A DNA stretch of 9,607 nucleotides from assembly GCA_947624455.1 (NCBI GenBank), contig CANQKL010000055.1, forward strand, positions 1-9,607, written 5' to 3'. How positions within the stretch are numbered: position 1 is the first letter of the stretch; every line of letters starts with the position of its first letter. Origin of the DNA: an uncultured Clostridia bacterium. GTDB lineage: Bacteria; Bacillota; Clostridia; UMGS1883. This document shows positions 1 to 7,222 of this stretch, in pieces. Position numbers and translations under genes: made by a program. The notes beneath the pieces were generated by a model, which was not told where the DNA came from, made no database searches, and saw nothing but the letters and a program-made list of their open reading frames with translations.

Positions 1-1211
1 CCGCCCGCCCGGAACAGATAAAGGCGGCTCTATCAGGAAAACGCTTCGTTGACGTGGGGATAAGATTCGGAACCGTGACCGTAATTTTTGGGAAGGACAG
101 CTATGAGGTAACGTCGCTCAGGGTGGATGGCCCTTACAGTAACAGCCGAAGCCCCGAGCGGGTGGAATTTACCGATGACCTCGCGGCCGATCTTTCCCGC
201 CGGGATTTTACCATCAACGCCATGGCCTGGTCCCCCAAAGACGGGTTGACCGATCCCTTCGGCGGCGGCTCCGATATAGAAAAAAGGCTAATCCGCGCTG
301 TTGGCAAACCGGAGCTTCGGTTCCGCGAGGACGCTCTGAGAATACTTCGCGGACTGCGCTTCAGCGTGGATACCGGTTTTGAAATTGAGGAAAAAACCGC
401 CGCCGCAATGCTGGACTGCCGCAGTCTGTTGGATAATATCTCATCTGAGCGAAAGCGGAACGAATTGACGGCGGCTCTTGTCCGGGGAAAAATAGCGGGG
501 CCGTTTACCCGTTTCCGCGAAGTGGCGGCTCAGGTAGTGCCTGAACTGCGATACGCCTTTGATTTTGAACAGAGGACGCCGCACCACTGTTATGACGTGT
601 ACACACATATATTAAACGCGGTGGACAATTACGCTGGCCGCGACCCAGAGATCAAGACGGCCCTGCTGCTCCATGACGTCGCCAAGCCCCTGTGTCACAG
701 ATATTATGGTGGGAAGGATCATTTTAAGGGTCATCCGGCCGCCGGAGCCAATATGGCCGGGGAAATATTGCGCCGCCTAAAGTTCGACAACGCCGCGGCG
801 GAAAAAATTACCGGACTTATACGGTTCCATGACGTGCGGCTTGTGGGCGGTATGTCCCAAATGCTTAAGCTTATGAGCCTTGCCGAGCCTCTCCTGCCTG
901 GGCTGCTCGAGGTAATGAGGGCCGATGTGCTGGCTCAGTCCGAATATAAAAGGGCGCAAAAGCTGGAACTTGTGGAAAATGGCTGGAAAAATTACCGTAT
1001 AGCATTGGAAGAAGGGCTTTGTCATAGCCTTAGCGGTCTTGCGGTCAAAGGCGGAGACGCCCAGACCCTTGGCCTGCGCGGGAGGGAGATCAAAGCCGCC
1101 CTTCGCTATTGTCTGAACGGAGTTATGAATGGTCGGGTGGAAAATTCGCCCTCGACGCTAAAAGCCTGGCTCAGGGATTATGCTAAAGTTATAAGGGCCG
1201 CCGATGAGTGA
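1..1211 (+). CDS. cca: CCA tRNA nucleotidyltransferase, HD-domain type (5' end outside window)
   Basis: Adds or repairs the 3'-terminal CCA of tRNAs from CTP and ATP in the cytoplasm. About 402 C-terminal residues are visible. The open frame runs back to the first bases of the window, and the residues before the GTG at 54 (FVDVGIRFGTVTV) are already family sequence, so that GTG is internal and the true start lies upstream. The head-domain G-G-x-V-R-D and catalytic D-x-D motifs must therefore be outside the window. Visible are the class II nucleotidyltransferase motif RRDFTINAMA (about 198-227), the following DPFGG, and the nucleotide-selecting segment FREDALRILRGLRFS. A C-terminal HD domain follows, with HH near 582-587, HD at 672-677, and later H and HD residues around 725-830. 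This suggests a metal-dependent phosphohydrolase domain fused to the transferase, as in many Clostridia. The TGA stop falls in the loop of the downstream terminator hairpin. The gene converges on the polyamine operon. A poly(A) polymerase is a less likely alternative. Confidence 0.93.
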   Translation, partial: ARPEQIKAALSGKRFVDVGIRFGTVTVIFGKDSYEVTSLRVDGPYSNSRSPERVEFTDDLAADLSRRDFTINAMAWSPKDGLTDPFGGGSDIEKRLIRAVGKPELRFREDALRILRGLRFSVDTGFEIEEKTAAAMLDCRSLLDNISSERKRNELTAALVRGKIAGPFTRFREVAAQVVPELRYAFDFEQRTPHHCYDVYTHILNAVDNYAGRDPEIKTALLLHDVAKPLCHRYYGGKDHFKGHPAAGANMAGEILRRLKFDNAAAEKITGLIRFHDVRLVGGMSQMLKLMSLAEPLLPGLLEVMRADVLAQSEYKRAQKLELVENGWKNYRIALEEGLCHSLSGLAVKGGDAQTLGLRGREIKAALRYCLNGVMNGRVENSPSTLKAWLRDYAKVIRAADE

Positions 1212-1240
1212 TTCGGCGGCCCTTGACCTTTATTTTATTT
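1193..1240. terminator. Intrinsic terminator shared by convergent cca and nspC
   Basis: A perfect 12-base-pair inverted repeat has arms at 1193-1204 (AAGGGCCGCCGA) and 1213-1224 and an 8-base loop. On the + strand it is followed by a T-rich run from about 1229, which makes a good terminator for cca. The left arm and the start of the loop include the last cca codons, and the TGA stop at 1209-1211 lies in the loop. Read on the minus strand, the same hairpin comes shortly after the nspC stop, but only a weak TTATAACTTT run follows it. It therefore probably works in both directions but better for cca. Confidence 0.85.
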
Positions 1241-2436
1241 TATTTTCCCAGCCGCTGGCGGAAGTCCTCGTAACCGAAGCTTTTAACAAGCTCCAGGACA
1301 CCGTCGGCCCTTTTTATATAAATGGAAGGAAGTCTCATTCCGTTGAAGGTGTTGTTTTTACAAGTGGTGTATATCGCCATGTCGCCGAAAAGCAGCAGCG
1401 ACCCTTCGGTAAGAGGCTCGGGAAAGGAAAAATCGCCTATTACGTCCCCGGCCAGACAGGTCGGTCCCGCAAGCCGGTATGTGTGAGCGGCGCCTTTGAC
1501 CTCTTGATAAAGGGGAGGACGGTATGGCATTTCCAATACGTCCGGCATATGACAGGCCGCGCTGGCGTCAAGTACGGCAATGCTGATATCCCCGTTTCGC
1601 ACTATGTCAAGCACACGGGAGGCAAGATAACCGGCATTAAGGGCCACCGCCTCGCCCGGCTCCAGGTATACCTGGAGGCCCCAGCCTTCCGCCGCCCGTC
1701 GGATGCAGCGTTCGAGCCGAGGAATGTCGTAGCCCGGCTTCGTGATATGGTGTCCGCCTCCCATGTTTAACCACTTCATATTCGCCAGCACGTCACCGAA
1801 CTGCTTCCCAACCGCGTCGAGAGTTAGCTCGAGAGCGTCGGAGTCTTGCTCGCAGAGAGTATGGAAGTGAAGACCGTCCAGCAGGGCGATAGCCGCCGAA
1901 TCCATTTCCCGCTCCCAGACCTGCCTTGTAACGCCAAGTCTGCTGCCAGGAGCGCAGGGATCGTATATCTCGTGTCCCTCTTGAGTGGAACACTGGGGAT
2001 TTACCCGCAGGCCCAGACTCTTACCGGCGGCCTTGGCGGCGGGGCCAAATTTTTTTAACTGACGCGTAGAGTTAAAAACTATATGGTCGGCGTACTTCAT
2101 CAGTTCGTCGAACTCGTCCTCCCGATAGGCCGCGGAAAAAACGTGTACCTCGCCGCCGGGCATTTTTTCCGCGCCCAGACGAGCCTCATAAAGGCCGCTG
2201 GCCTCAGTCCCCGCCAAATATTTAGACATAGCTGGATAGAGGTCATAATTTGAAAAAGCTTTTTGGGCAAGGAGTATTTTGCAGCCTGTCCGCCGGGCTG
2301 TTTCAGACAGCAAGGCGCAATTATGCAGTATGGCCGCCTCGTCGATTATATAACACGGGGTCGGTATGCCGCGAAGAAGCTCTTCCGGTCTAATTTCTCC
2401 GAGGGAGGCGAAAACAGGATCAATATTCGCGGTCAT
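1240..2436 (-). CDS. nspC: Carboxynorspermidine/carboxyspermidine decarboxylase
   Basis: A PLP enzyme that decarboxylates carboxyspermidine to spermidine (or carboxynorspermidine to norspermidine), the last step of the aspartate-semialdehyde polyamine route. It has 398 residues, the usual NspC length, and the alanine-racemase/group IV decarboxylase fold. The PLP lysine is K59 in LLAQKAFS. Other motifs are HFHTLCEQ (about 190-197), the glycine-rich GGGHH (226-230), LEPGEA (258-263), and the C-terminal GPTCLAGDVIGD (about 324-335) with the Cys and Asp that contribute to the partner subunit's active site in this dimeric fold, then AIYTT with the conserved Tyr. I chose the ATG at 2436, two bases after the preceding gene's TGA, because GGTGG lies 7 bases upstream. 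The frame could start at a TTG at 2442, but that is too close to the same ribosome site. It is the last gene of the operon. No norspermidine precursor genes are nearby, so spermidine is the likelier product. Confidence 0.93.
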   Translation of the reverse strand: MTANIDPVFASLGEIRPEELLRGIPTPCYIIDEAAILHNCALLSETARRTGCKILLAQKAFSNYDLYPAMSKYLAGTEASGLYEARLGAEKMPGGEVHVFSAAYREDEFDELMKYADHIVFNSTRQLKKFGPAAKAAGKSLGLRVNPQCSTQEGHEIYDPCAPGSRLGVTRQVWEREMDSAAIALLDGLHFHTLCEQDSDALELTLDAVGKQFGDVLANMKWLNMGGGHHITKPGYDIPRLERCIRRAAEGWGLQVYLEPGEAVALNAGYLASRVLDIVRNGDISIAVLDASAACHMPDVLEMPYRPPLYQEVKGAAHTYRLAGPTCLAGDVIGDFSFPEPLTEGSLLLFGDMAIYTTCKNNTFNGMRLPSIYIKRADGVLELVKSFGYEDFRQRLGK

Positions 2437-2438
2437 GA

Positions 2439-3698
2439 TCAATCCACCAAAGCCGGGTCATGGCTTTCGCTCCTGGGCAGGCCATACTTATCCAAGGCGT
2501 CCAAAAATGGGTCGGGGTCGAACTCCTCCACCGTGTGTACGCCGGGTTTTTTCCATTGGCCAGTGAGGAGCATGAGGGCGCCGCACATGGCCGGAACGCC
2601 GGTGGTGTAGCTGATTGCCTGGCTGCCGACCTCGGCGTAGCAGCTCTGGTGATCGCAGATGTTATAAATATAGTATGTTTTTTCCCTGCCGTCCTTTTCG
2701 CCGGTAAAGATGCAGCCAATGTTGGTTTTCCCGTGGGTTCTGGGGCCCAGGCTTGCCGGGTCGGGGAGGAGGGCCTTGAGGAACTGGATGGGAACTATCT
2801 CCCGGCCTTCAAAAATTACGGGGACGGTGGAAAGCATACCCACGTTTTCCAGACATTTCATGTGAGTGAGATAGCTCTGACCGAAGGTCATAAAAAAGCG
2901 TATGCGCTTCACGCCGGGAATATTTTGGGCGAGGGACTCGATCTCCTCATGGTGAAGGAGGTACATATCCTTCCGCCCCACCTGATCGAAGTCGTATTCG
3001 CGCTTTATGCTCATGGCGGGTATCTCTATCCAGCGTCCGTTTTCCCAATAGCTGCCGGGAGCGGACACCTCCCGCAGGTTGATCTCGGGGTTGAAATTCG
3101 TGGCGAAGGGGTAGCCGTGGTCGCCGCCGTTGCAGTCCAGAATGTCAATGGTGTCGATGCGGTCGAATTCATGCTTTGCAGCGTAAGCGCAGTAGGCCTG
3201 AGTAACTCCCGGATCAAAGCCGCAGCCCAGCAGAGCCGTAAGTCCGGCCTTTTCAAATCTTTCCCTGTAAGCCCACTGCCAACTGTAATCGAAATAAGCT
3301 GAAAAACCCTTTTCCTTGCAGCGCTTTTCATAGATTTCGCGCCACTTGGGATCGTCTGTATTTTCGGGTTCGTAGTTGGCGGTATCCATATAGTTGACTC
3401 CGCACTCCAGACAGGCGTCCATGATGGTAAGATCCTGATAGGGGAGGGCGATGTTCATGACCAGCTCCGGCTTATAGCCGCGGATAAGGGCCTTTACCTG
3501 CTCCACATCATCGGCGTCAACCTGAGCGGTAGTGACTACCGTCTCAGTTTTGGAGCGCAGGGCTTCGGCCAAAGCGTCGCACTTCGATTTGGTTCGGCTG
3601 GCGATGCAAAGCTCGGTAAAGACTTCGCTGACCTGACAACATTTTTGAATGGCCACGGAGGCCACGCCGCCGCAGCCTATGACTAATACTCTGCTCAT
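2439..3698 (-). CDS. Carboxyspermidine dehydrogenase (saccharopine dehydrogenase family)
   Basis: Condenses L-aspartate-4-semialdehyde with putrescine (or diaminopropane) and reduces the Schiff base with NADPH to give carboxyspermidine (or carboxynorspermidine), the substrate of the next gene, nspC. The 419 residues begin with a Rossmann dinucleotide-binding motif, VLVIGCGGVAS (4-14). The saccharopine dehydrogenase-like body includes NIALPYQDLTIMDACLE, YMDTANYEP, GCGFDPGVTQAY and the C-terminal GSQAISYTTGVPA. The frame is open 35 codons further upstream, but the start is set at the ATG at 3698: GGAG at 3710-3707 gives an 8-base spacing, MSRVLVIG is the expected family N-terminus, and the extra codons would run into speB. 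The gap to the speB stop is 19 bases. Adjacency to nspC separates it from true lysine-pathway saccharopine dehydrogenase. Whether putrescine or diaminopropane is used cannot be read from the sequence, but speA and speB in the same operon point to putrescine. Confidence 0.92.
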   Translation of the reverse strand: MSRVLVIGCGGVASVAIQKCCQVSEVFTELCIASRTKSKCDALAEALRSKTETVVTTAQVDADDVEQVKALIRGYKPELVMNIALPYQDLTIMDACLECGVNYMDTANYEPENTDDPKWREIYEKRCKEKGFSAYFDYSWQWAYRERFEKAGLTALLGCGFDPGVTQAYCAYAAKHEFDRIDTIDILDCNGGDHGYPFATNFNPEINLREVSAPGSYWENGRWIEIPAMSIKREYDFDQVGRKDMYLLHHEEIESLAQNIPGVKRIRFFMTFGQSYLTHMKCLENVGMLSTVPVIFEGREIVPIQFLKALLPDPASLGPRTHGKTNIGCIFTGEKDGREKTYYIYNICDHQSCYAEVGSQAISYTTGVPAMCGALMLLTGQWKKPGVHTVEEFDPDPFLDALDKYGLPRSESHDPALVD

Positions 3699-3717
3699 AA
3701 TTTTTTCTCCTTTTTGT

Positions 3718-4572
3718 CTATTTGTACAGCGCCAGGATAAGCTCCCTAAGTACCTTGCAGCCCATAGCCGTGGATACGCCGCTCGGGTCGAGCATAGGGG
3801 CAAGCTCGTTCAGATCGGCGCCAACGACGTTCGCTTCGCCGACCTTGAGCATAGCCTCCAAAAGCTGGACAAAGCTCACTCCTCCGGCCTCTGGCGTGCC
3901 GGTGCCGGGAAAGGCCGATGGATCCAGACAGTCCAGGTCAATGGTGAGATAGACCGGAGCCTGGGATTTTTTCAGCTTTTCAACAGTTTCCGCCAGTCCG
4001 TCGAACCCGAAGGGGTGAATATCGGTGTGGGCCTTGGCGAAGGCAAATTCCTCACTTTCGCCGCTGCGGATGCAGAATTGGTGGATGCGCCCATCGCCCA
4101 TAAGGTCGTGACAGCGGCGCATTACGCAGGCGTGGCTCAGCCGGGCGCCAAGATAGTCGTCGCGCAGATCGGCGTGAGCGTCGAACTGAATTATGTGTAG
4201 GTCGGGAAAACGTCTAAGTACCGCTCTTACAGCCCCGAGAGTCACCAGATGCTCCCCTCCGAGAAGCAGGGGAAGCTTGCCGTCGCTTAGAATCTCGTCG
4301 GCCCGTTTTTCTATATCACTGAGCGCCTGTTCCGGACTGCCGAAGCAAAGCTCCAGGTCGCCGCTGTCAAACAGGCATAAATCGGCGAGGTCTTTGTCTT
4401 GATAGGGACTGTAAGTCTCGATGCCAAAGCTTTCGTGGCGGATGGCTGAACTGCCGAAGCGGGCGCCGGGGCGGAAGCTGGTCGTGGAATCAAAGGGCGC
4501 GCCGTAAAGCGCTATTCGCGCCTGGCTGTATTCGCCGTCGCAGCCTATGAAGGTCTCGACATTCTTAATCAC
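3718..4572 (-). CDS. speB: Agmatinase (ureohydrolase family)
   Basis: Hydrolyses agmatine to putrescine and urea with a binuclear manganese centre in the cytoplasm. The 284 residues match the usual agmatinase length. The metal-binding motifs are all present: GGEH (105-108), DAHAD (131-135), SHACVMR (146-152, with a conserved His), and the D-x-D pair in IDLDCLDP (211-218). GTGTPEAGG (223-231) carries the conserved Glu region. The start is a GTG at 4572 that overlaps the end of speE by 8 bases. An AGGAGGT at 4587-4581 sits 8 bases upstream and supports it. Position after speA fits the arginine to agmatine to putrescine path. Because speE lies between them, an N1-aminopropylagmatine ureohydrolase role (as in Thermus) is a possible alternative. 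Arginase or guanidinobutyrase is less likely from context. Confidence 0.93.
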   Translation of the reverse strand: MIKNVETFIGCDGEYSQARIALYGAPFDSTTSFRPGARFGSSAIRHESFGIETYSPYQDKDLADLCLFDSGDLELCFGSPEQALSDIEKRADEILSDGKLPLLLGGEHLVTLGAVRAVLRRFPDLHIIQFDAHADLRDDYLGARLSHACVMRRCHDLMGDGRIHQFCIRSGESEEFAFAKAHTDIHPFGFDGLAETVEKLKKSQAPVYLTIDLDCLDPSAFPGTGTPEAGGVSFVQLLEAMLKVGEANVVGADLNELAPMLDPSGVSTAMGCKVLRELILALYK

Positions 4573-5425
4573 CGTATTCGACCTCCTCCAGCATTTCCTC
4601 CAAAAAGGCTGGCAGATAGAAGGAGCCTATATGGAGCCGCGTCGTGTAGTACTTGGTTTTTAGGCCGAGCTTAGACCACTTTTTTGCGTTGAGGTCGTCA
4701 ATGGGGTGGTATTTTTTGCTGGCAAAGCCAAAAAGCCAATAGCCCGCCGCGTAGGTGGGGATATGAGCTTGATAGATACGGCTTATAGGGAAGGTGTTCA
4801 CTATGCGTTTGTGACTGCGCATCATCGCCTCGGCGTCTTGACGGTAAAACGGACTGCCCTGCTGATTTACCATTACGCCGTCGTCCTTGAGAGCGTTGCA
4901 GCAGCTTGCGTAAAACTCGCGGGTGAAAAGCCCCTCCGAAGGGCCAAACGGGTCGGTGGAATCTACAATTATAAGATCGTAAGCCTCGCTGCACCGGCGG
5001 ATGAAGCGGAGGGCGTTTTCATAGCGGATATTTACCCGCTCATCGTCCAGTCGGCTGGCGTTTTCGGGAAGATAGGTACGGCAGACCTCTATTACCTGCG
5101 GATCCATCTCGACCAGATCTATGCGGTTGACCTGATCGTACCTTGTCAGCTCCTTTACCACTCCGCCGTCTCCCGCGCCGATAACGAGAATGTCCCGGAT
5201 ATTGGGGTGGACGGCCATAGGAACATGGGTAATCATCTCGTCGTATATAAATTCGTCCCTTTCGGTCAGCATCACGTTGCCGTCAAGGGTGAGTACGCGG
5301 CCGAACTCCGGCGTGTCGAATACGTCGATCTGCTGATAGTCGCTGACGCCGGAATATAAATGGCGGTTGACGCGGATGCTGTGCTTGACGTCTGGCGTGT
5401 GGAACTCACTGAACCAAAGATCCAT
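4565..5425 (-). CDS. speE: Spermidine synthase / polyamine aminopropyltransferase
   Basis: Transfers an aminopropyl group from decarboxylated S-adenosylmethionine to a polyamine acceptor, usually putrescine, giving spermidine and methylthioadenosine. The 286 residues have the N-terminal beta-strand domain followed by a Rossmann methyltransferase-like core. Visible are GAGDGG (83-88), VEMD with the nucleoside-binding Glu (105-108), IIVDSTDP with the two catalytic acidic residues D155 and D158, GPSEGLF (161-167) and the acceptor-pocket region IPTYAAGYW (222-230). In the acceptor-side motif the sequence is YDEM (61-64), where I remember His or Gln as common in place of the Asp. The ATG at 5425 has an AGGAGG-type site upstream, inside the speA coding end; the two genes overlap by 20 bases. 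No speD is in the window, so the decarboxylated SAM must be supplied from elsewhere. The acceptor could instead be agmatine or spermidine. Confidence 0.92.
   Translation of the reverse strand: MDLWFSEFHTPDVKHSIRVNRHLYSGVSDYQQIDVFDTPEFGRVLTLDGNVMLTERDEFIYDEMITHVPMAVHPNIRDILVIGAGDGGVVKELTRYDQVNRIDLVEMDPQVIEVCRTYLPENASRLDDERVNIRYENALRFIRRCSEAYDLIIVDSTDPFGPSEGLFTREFYASCCNALKDDGVMVNQQGSPFYRQDAEAMMRSHKRIVNTFPISRIYQAHIPTYAAGYWLFGFASKKYHPIDDLNAKKWSKLGLKTKYYTTRLHIGSFYLPAFLEEMLEEVEYGD
4581..4587 (-). promoter_or_regulatory. Ribosome binding site that decides the speB GTG start
   Basis: AGGAGGT is read on the minus strand, 8 bases before the GTG at 4572, and lies inside the 3' end of speE. It supports a GTG start within the last codons of speE and so coupled translation of speE and speB. 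Confidence 0.8.
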
Positions 5426-6893
5426 TGTTTTCTCCTCCTGTCAAAACGTTTATATACCGTATCTCCGGATCCTCCGGCCCGGTAAGGGAACAGCCCTTCC
5501 CGCGGGCGTATTCGATATAATCCAAAATTTGCGGAGTAATGCGCTCGCCAGGGGCAAGGATAGGTATGCCCGGAGGATAGCACATGACGAACTCGCTGCA
5601 CACCTGGCCCGCGCTTTCGGCCAGGGGAAGGCTCTTTTTTGCGGCATAGAAAGCCTCTTGAGGACTGGACACGACCTCGGGGTCTATATATTCCTGGCTG
5701 AGCAGGCCGCTGGGATCCTTCTGATACCTGCGCCTGATATCCGCGAGGGCGCTGACCAGACGCTCCAATTCCTGGGGCCGGTCGCCCATGGACAAATAGG
5801 CCAGAATATTGCCGATGTCGCCGAACTCTATCTGAATGTCATACTCGTCACGGAGAATATCGTAGACCTCTATGCCCGCAAGGCCGATCTCCCGGGTATG
5901 TACGCTGAGCTTGGTGGTGTCAAAGTCAAAGACGGAATCACCGTTGACCAGTTCGCGGCCAAAAGCGTTATAGCCCCCAATGGCGTTTATCTCGTCTCTT
6001 GCGTAATCCGCCATCTCCACGACACGCTTGAATACCGTCCTGCCGCGCAGGGCCAGATTGCGGCGGCTTATGTCCAGACTGGACATAAGCAGATAGCTGC
6101 CCGAGGTGGTCTGGGTGAGATTTATTATCTGCCTGACGTGGCCGGTGGACACGTTTGGGCCTGTGAGGAGCAAGCTGGACTGGGTGAGGCTGCCGCCGCT
6201 TTTGTGCATGGACACCGCGGCCATATCCGCACCGGCGGCCATAGCTGATACCGGTAGGTTTTCACCGAAATAAAAGTGAGTTCCGTGGGCCTCGTCGGCC
6301 AGGCAGAGCATACCGGCGTCATGGGCCAGCTTCACAATGGAGCGCATATCGCTGCAAACGCCGTAATAGGTGGGGTTGTTGACAAGTACCGCAACTGCGT
6401 TTGGGTGTTCCTTTATCGCTTTTTTCACCTGCTCCAGGCACATACCCAAAGAGATGCCAAGGTTGTTGTCCACCTCTGGATTGACATAGACCGGAACGGC
6501 GCCGCAGAGTACAAGAGCGTTTATCACGCTGCGGTGTACATTACGGGGCAGGATTATTTCGTCCCCTCTTTTGCAGGAGGAGAGCACCATGCTCTGTACC
6601 GAGCTGGTGGTGCCGCCCACCATGAGAAAGGCGTGGTAAGCCCCGAAGGCTTCGGCGGCGAGTTCCTCCGCCTCCCGTATCACGGAGATGGGGTGGCAGA
6701 GGTTGTCCAGCGGCTTCATACTGTTTACGTCTATACCGACGCACTGTTCGCCAAGGAAGGAGGTGAGTTCGGGATTGCCCCGGCCATGCTTGTGTCCGGG
6801 AACATCAAAGGGAACTACGCGCAGCTGACGAAAACGTTCAAGCGCTTCGTAGATGGGGGCGCTGCGCTGGTCAAGTATCTTAGTTTGCTTCAT
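5406..6893 (-). CDS. speA: Arginine decarboxylase, Orn/Lys/Arg decarboxylase family (fold type I)
   Basis: A PLP-dependent decarboxylase, most likely making agmatine from arginine as the first step of this operon. The 495 residues are typical of the short Gram-positive biosynthetic form with no N-terminal response-regulator-like wing domain. Motifs are FDVPGHKHG (29-37), VGGTTSS (92-98) for cofactor phosphate contacts, LADEAHG with D200 and H203 stacking or pairing with PLP, SMHKSGGSLTQSSLL with the PLP lysine K231, and the C-terminal YPPGIPILAPGE (439-450). The ATG at 6893 was chosen because AAAGGGG at 6907-6901 is 7 bases upstream; the frame is open 7 more codons to a TTG that lacks a site and lies in the leader. 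Family members use arginine, lysine or ornithine, and sequence alone does not settle which. The speB neighbour is the argument for arginine. Expression probably depends on readthrough of the leader terminator just upstream. Confidence 0.85.
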   Translation of the reverse strand: MKQTKILDQRSAPIYEALERFRQLRVVPFDVPGHKHGRGNPELTSFLGEQCVGIDVNSMKPLDNLCHPISVIREAEELAAEAFGAYHAFLMVGGTTSSVQSMVLSSCKRGDEIILPRNVHRSVINALVLCGAVPVYVNPEVDNNLGISLGMCLEQVKKAIKEHPNAVAVLVNNPTYYGVCSDMRSIVKLAHDAGMLCLADEAHGTHFYFGENLPVSAMAAGADMAAVSMHKSGGSLTQSSLLLTGPNVSTGHVRQIINLTQTTSGSYLLMSSLDISRRNLALRGRTVFKRVVEMADYARDEINAIGGYNAFGRELVNGDSVFDFDTTKLSVHTREIGLAGIEVYDILRDEYDIQIEFGDIGNILAYLSMGDRPQELERLVSALADIRRRYQKDPSGLLSQEYIDPEVVSSPQEAFYAAKKSLPLAESAGQVCSEFVMCYPPGIPILAPGERITPQILDYIEYARGKGCSLTGPEDPEIRYINVLTGGENNGSLVQ

Positions 6894-6912
6894 CTTTTTA
6901 CCCCTTTGCAAC

Positions 6913-6946
6913 AAAAAAATACAGGCCGTCCAAAAACAGCCTGTAT
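6913..6946 (-). terminator. Intrinsic terminator at the end of the speA leader
   Basis: Read on the minus strand, arms at 6946-6936 (ATACAGGCTGT) and 6929-6919 (ACGGCCTGTAT) form an 11-base-pair stem with one G-U pair and a 6-base loop. It runs straight into a T tract at 6919-6913. It stands 6 bases before the speA ribosome site AAAGGGG at 6907-6901 and has no T tract on the other strand, so it acts only toward speA. A terminator placed between an operon's promoter and its first gene implies conditional readthrough. Confidence 0.88.
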
Positions 6947-7138
6947 AAGTGTCCTAATACAAATGAGAACAAGCGAACCTACAAGAAGGGTACCGCCGCC
7001 ATCATGGGTACTACAGAGTCTATATAGCACAATGAATGATACTTTTACTACTCTTTTATTGACCACTTTACAAGTCTGCGTCATGGACGCATTTCGGTTA
7101 TAGAGTAACCAACTTAAAAAGTTGAGCTTTTAACTCAA

Positions 7139-7222
7139 TCAATAAGGCGAAATATCGCCAATCGGCAGTGGACCCGGCTGTCCGTATGGCCTTGACTCTT
7201 TTAAAGAGTGGTCCCGTAACAT
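7139..7222 (-). CDS. Candidate leader peptide of 27 residues upstream of speA
   Basis: An ATG at 7222 opens a 27-codon frame ending in TGA at 7141-7139, about 30 bases after the predicted transcription start. AAGG at 7236-7233 lies 10 bases before the ATG, a weak ribosome site with slightly long spacing. The peptide starts MLRDHSLKESRPY and its C-terminal half is rich in Pro and Gly (QPGPLPIGDISPY). Pro-rich endings of this kind can slow ribosomes, so an arrest peptide that senses polyamines or an amino acid is imaginable, but this is inference. The frame overlaps bases that would form the first hairpins and the 5' side of the long-range helix, so translating it would alter leader folding. 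It may equally be a chance frame. Confidence 0.3.
   Translation of the reverse strand: MLRDHSLKESRPYGQPGPLPIGDISPY

Noticed and set aside
54..1211. A GTG at 54 as the true start of cca.
   Set aside because: The upstream in-frame residues are family sequence and the catalytic head motifs are missing, so the gene simply extends past the window edge.
2439..3803. A longer start for the dehydrogenase, adding 35 residues.
   Set aside because: The extra residues lie inside speB, look unlike the family, and the ATG at 3698 has a clear ribosome site.
4706..5359. Long antisense frames opposite speE, speA, the dehydrogenase and cotH (for example 4706-5359, 5367-6248, 2460-3302, 8145-8711 on the + strand).
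   Set aside because: They are shadows caused by GC-rich third positions in the real genes. None has a convincing ribosome site or family motif.
6960..7020. The GGCGGTACCC stretch, considered as a T-box sequence for a tRNA-responsive leader.
   Set aside because: The T-box core is GGTGGNACCGCG; the match here is partial on either strand, and the terminator arms do not carry the usual complementary CGTCC side.
6890..7084. A 64-codon minus-strand frame whose TGA overlaps the speA ATG (ATGA), suggesting a coupled small gene.
   Set aside because: It has no ribosome site before its ATG at 7084 and it spans the whole terminator hairpin and T tract. Its protein has no recognisable pattern. The overlap is probably chance.
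7192..7222. TTGACT and TAACAT on the + strand as a promoter inside the leader.
   Set aside because: The spacer is 19 bases, both boxes are imperfect, and they lie inside bases explained by leader hairpins on the other strand, with no + strand gene downstream.
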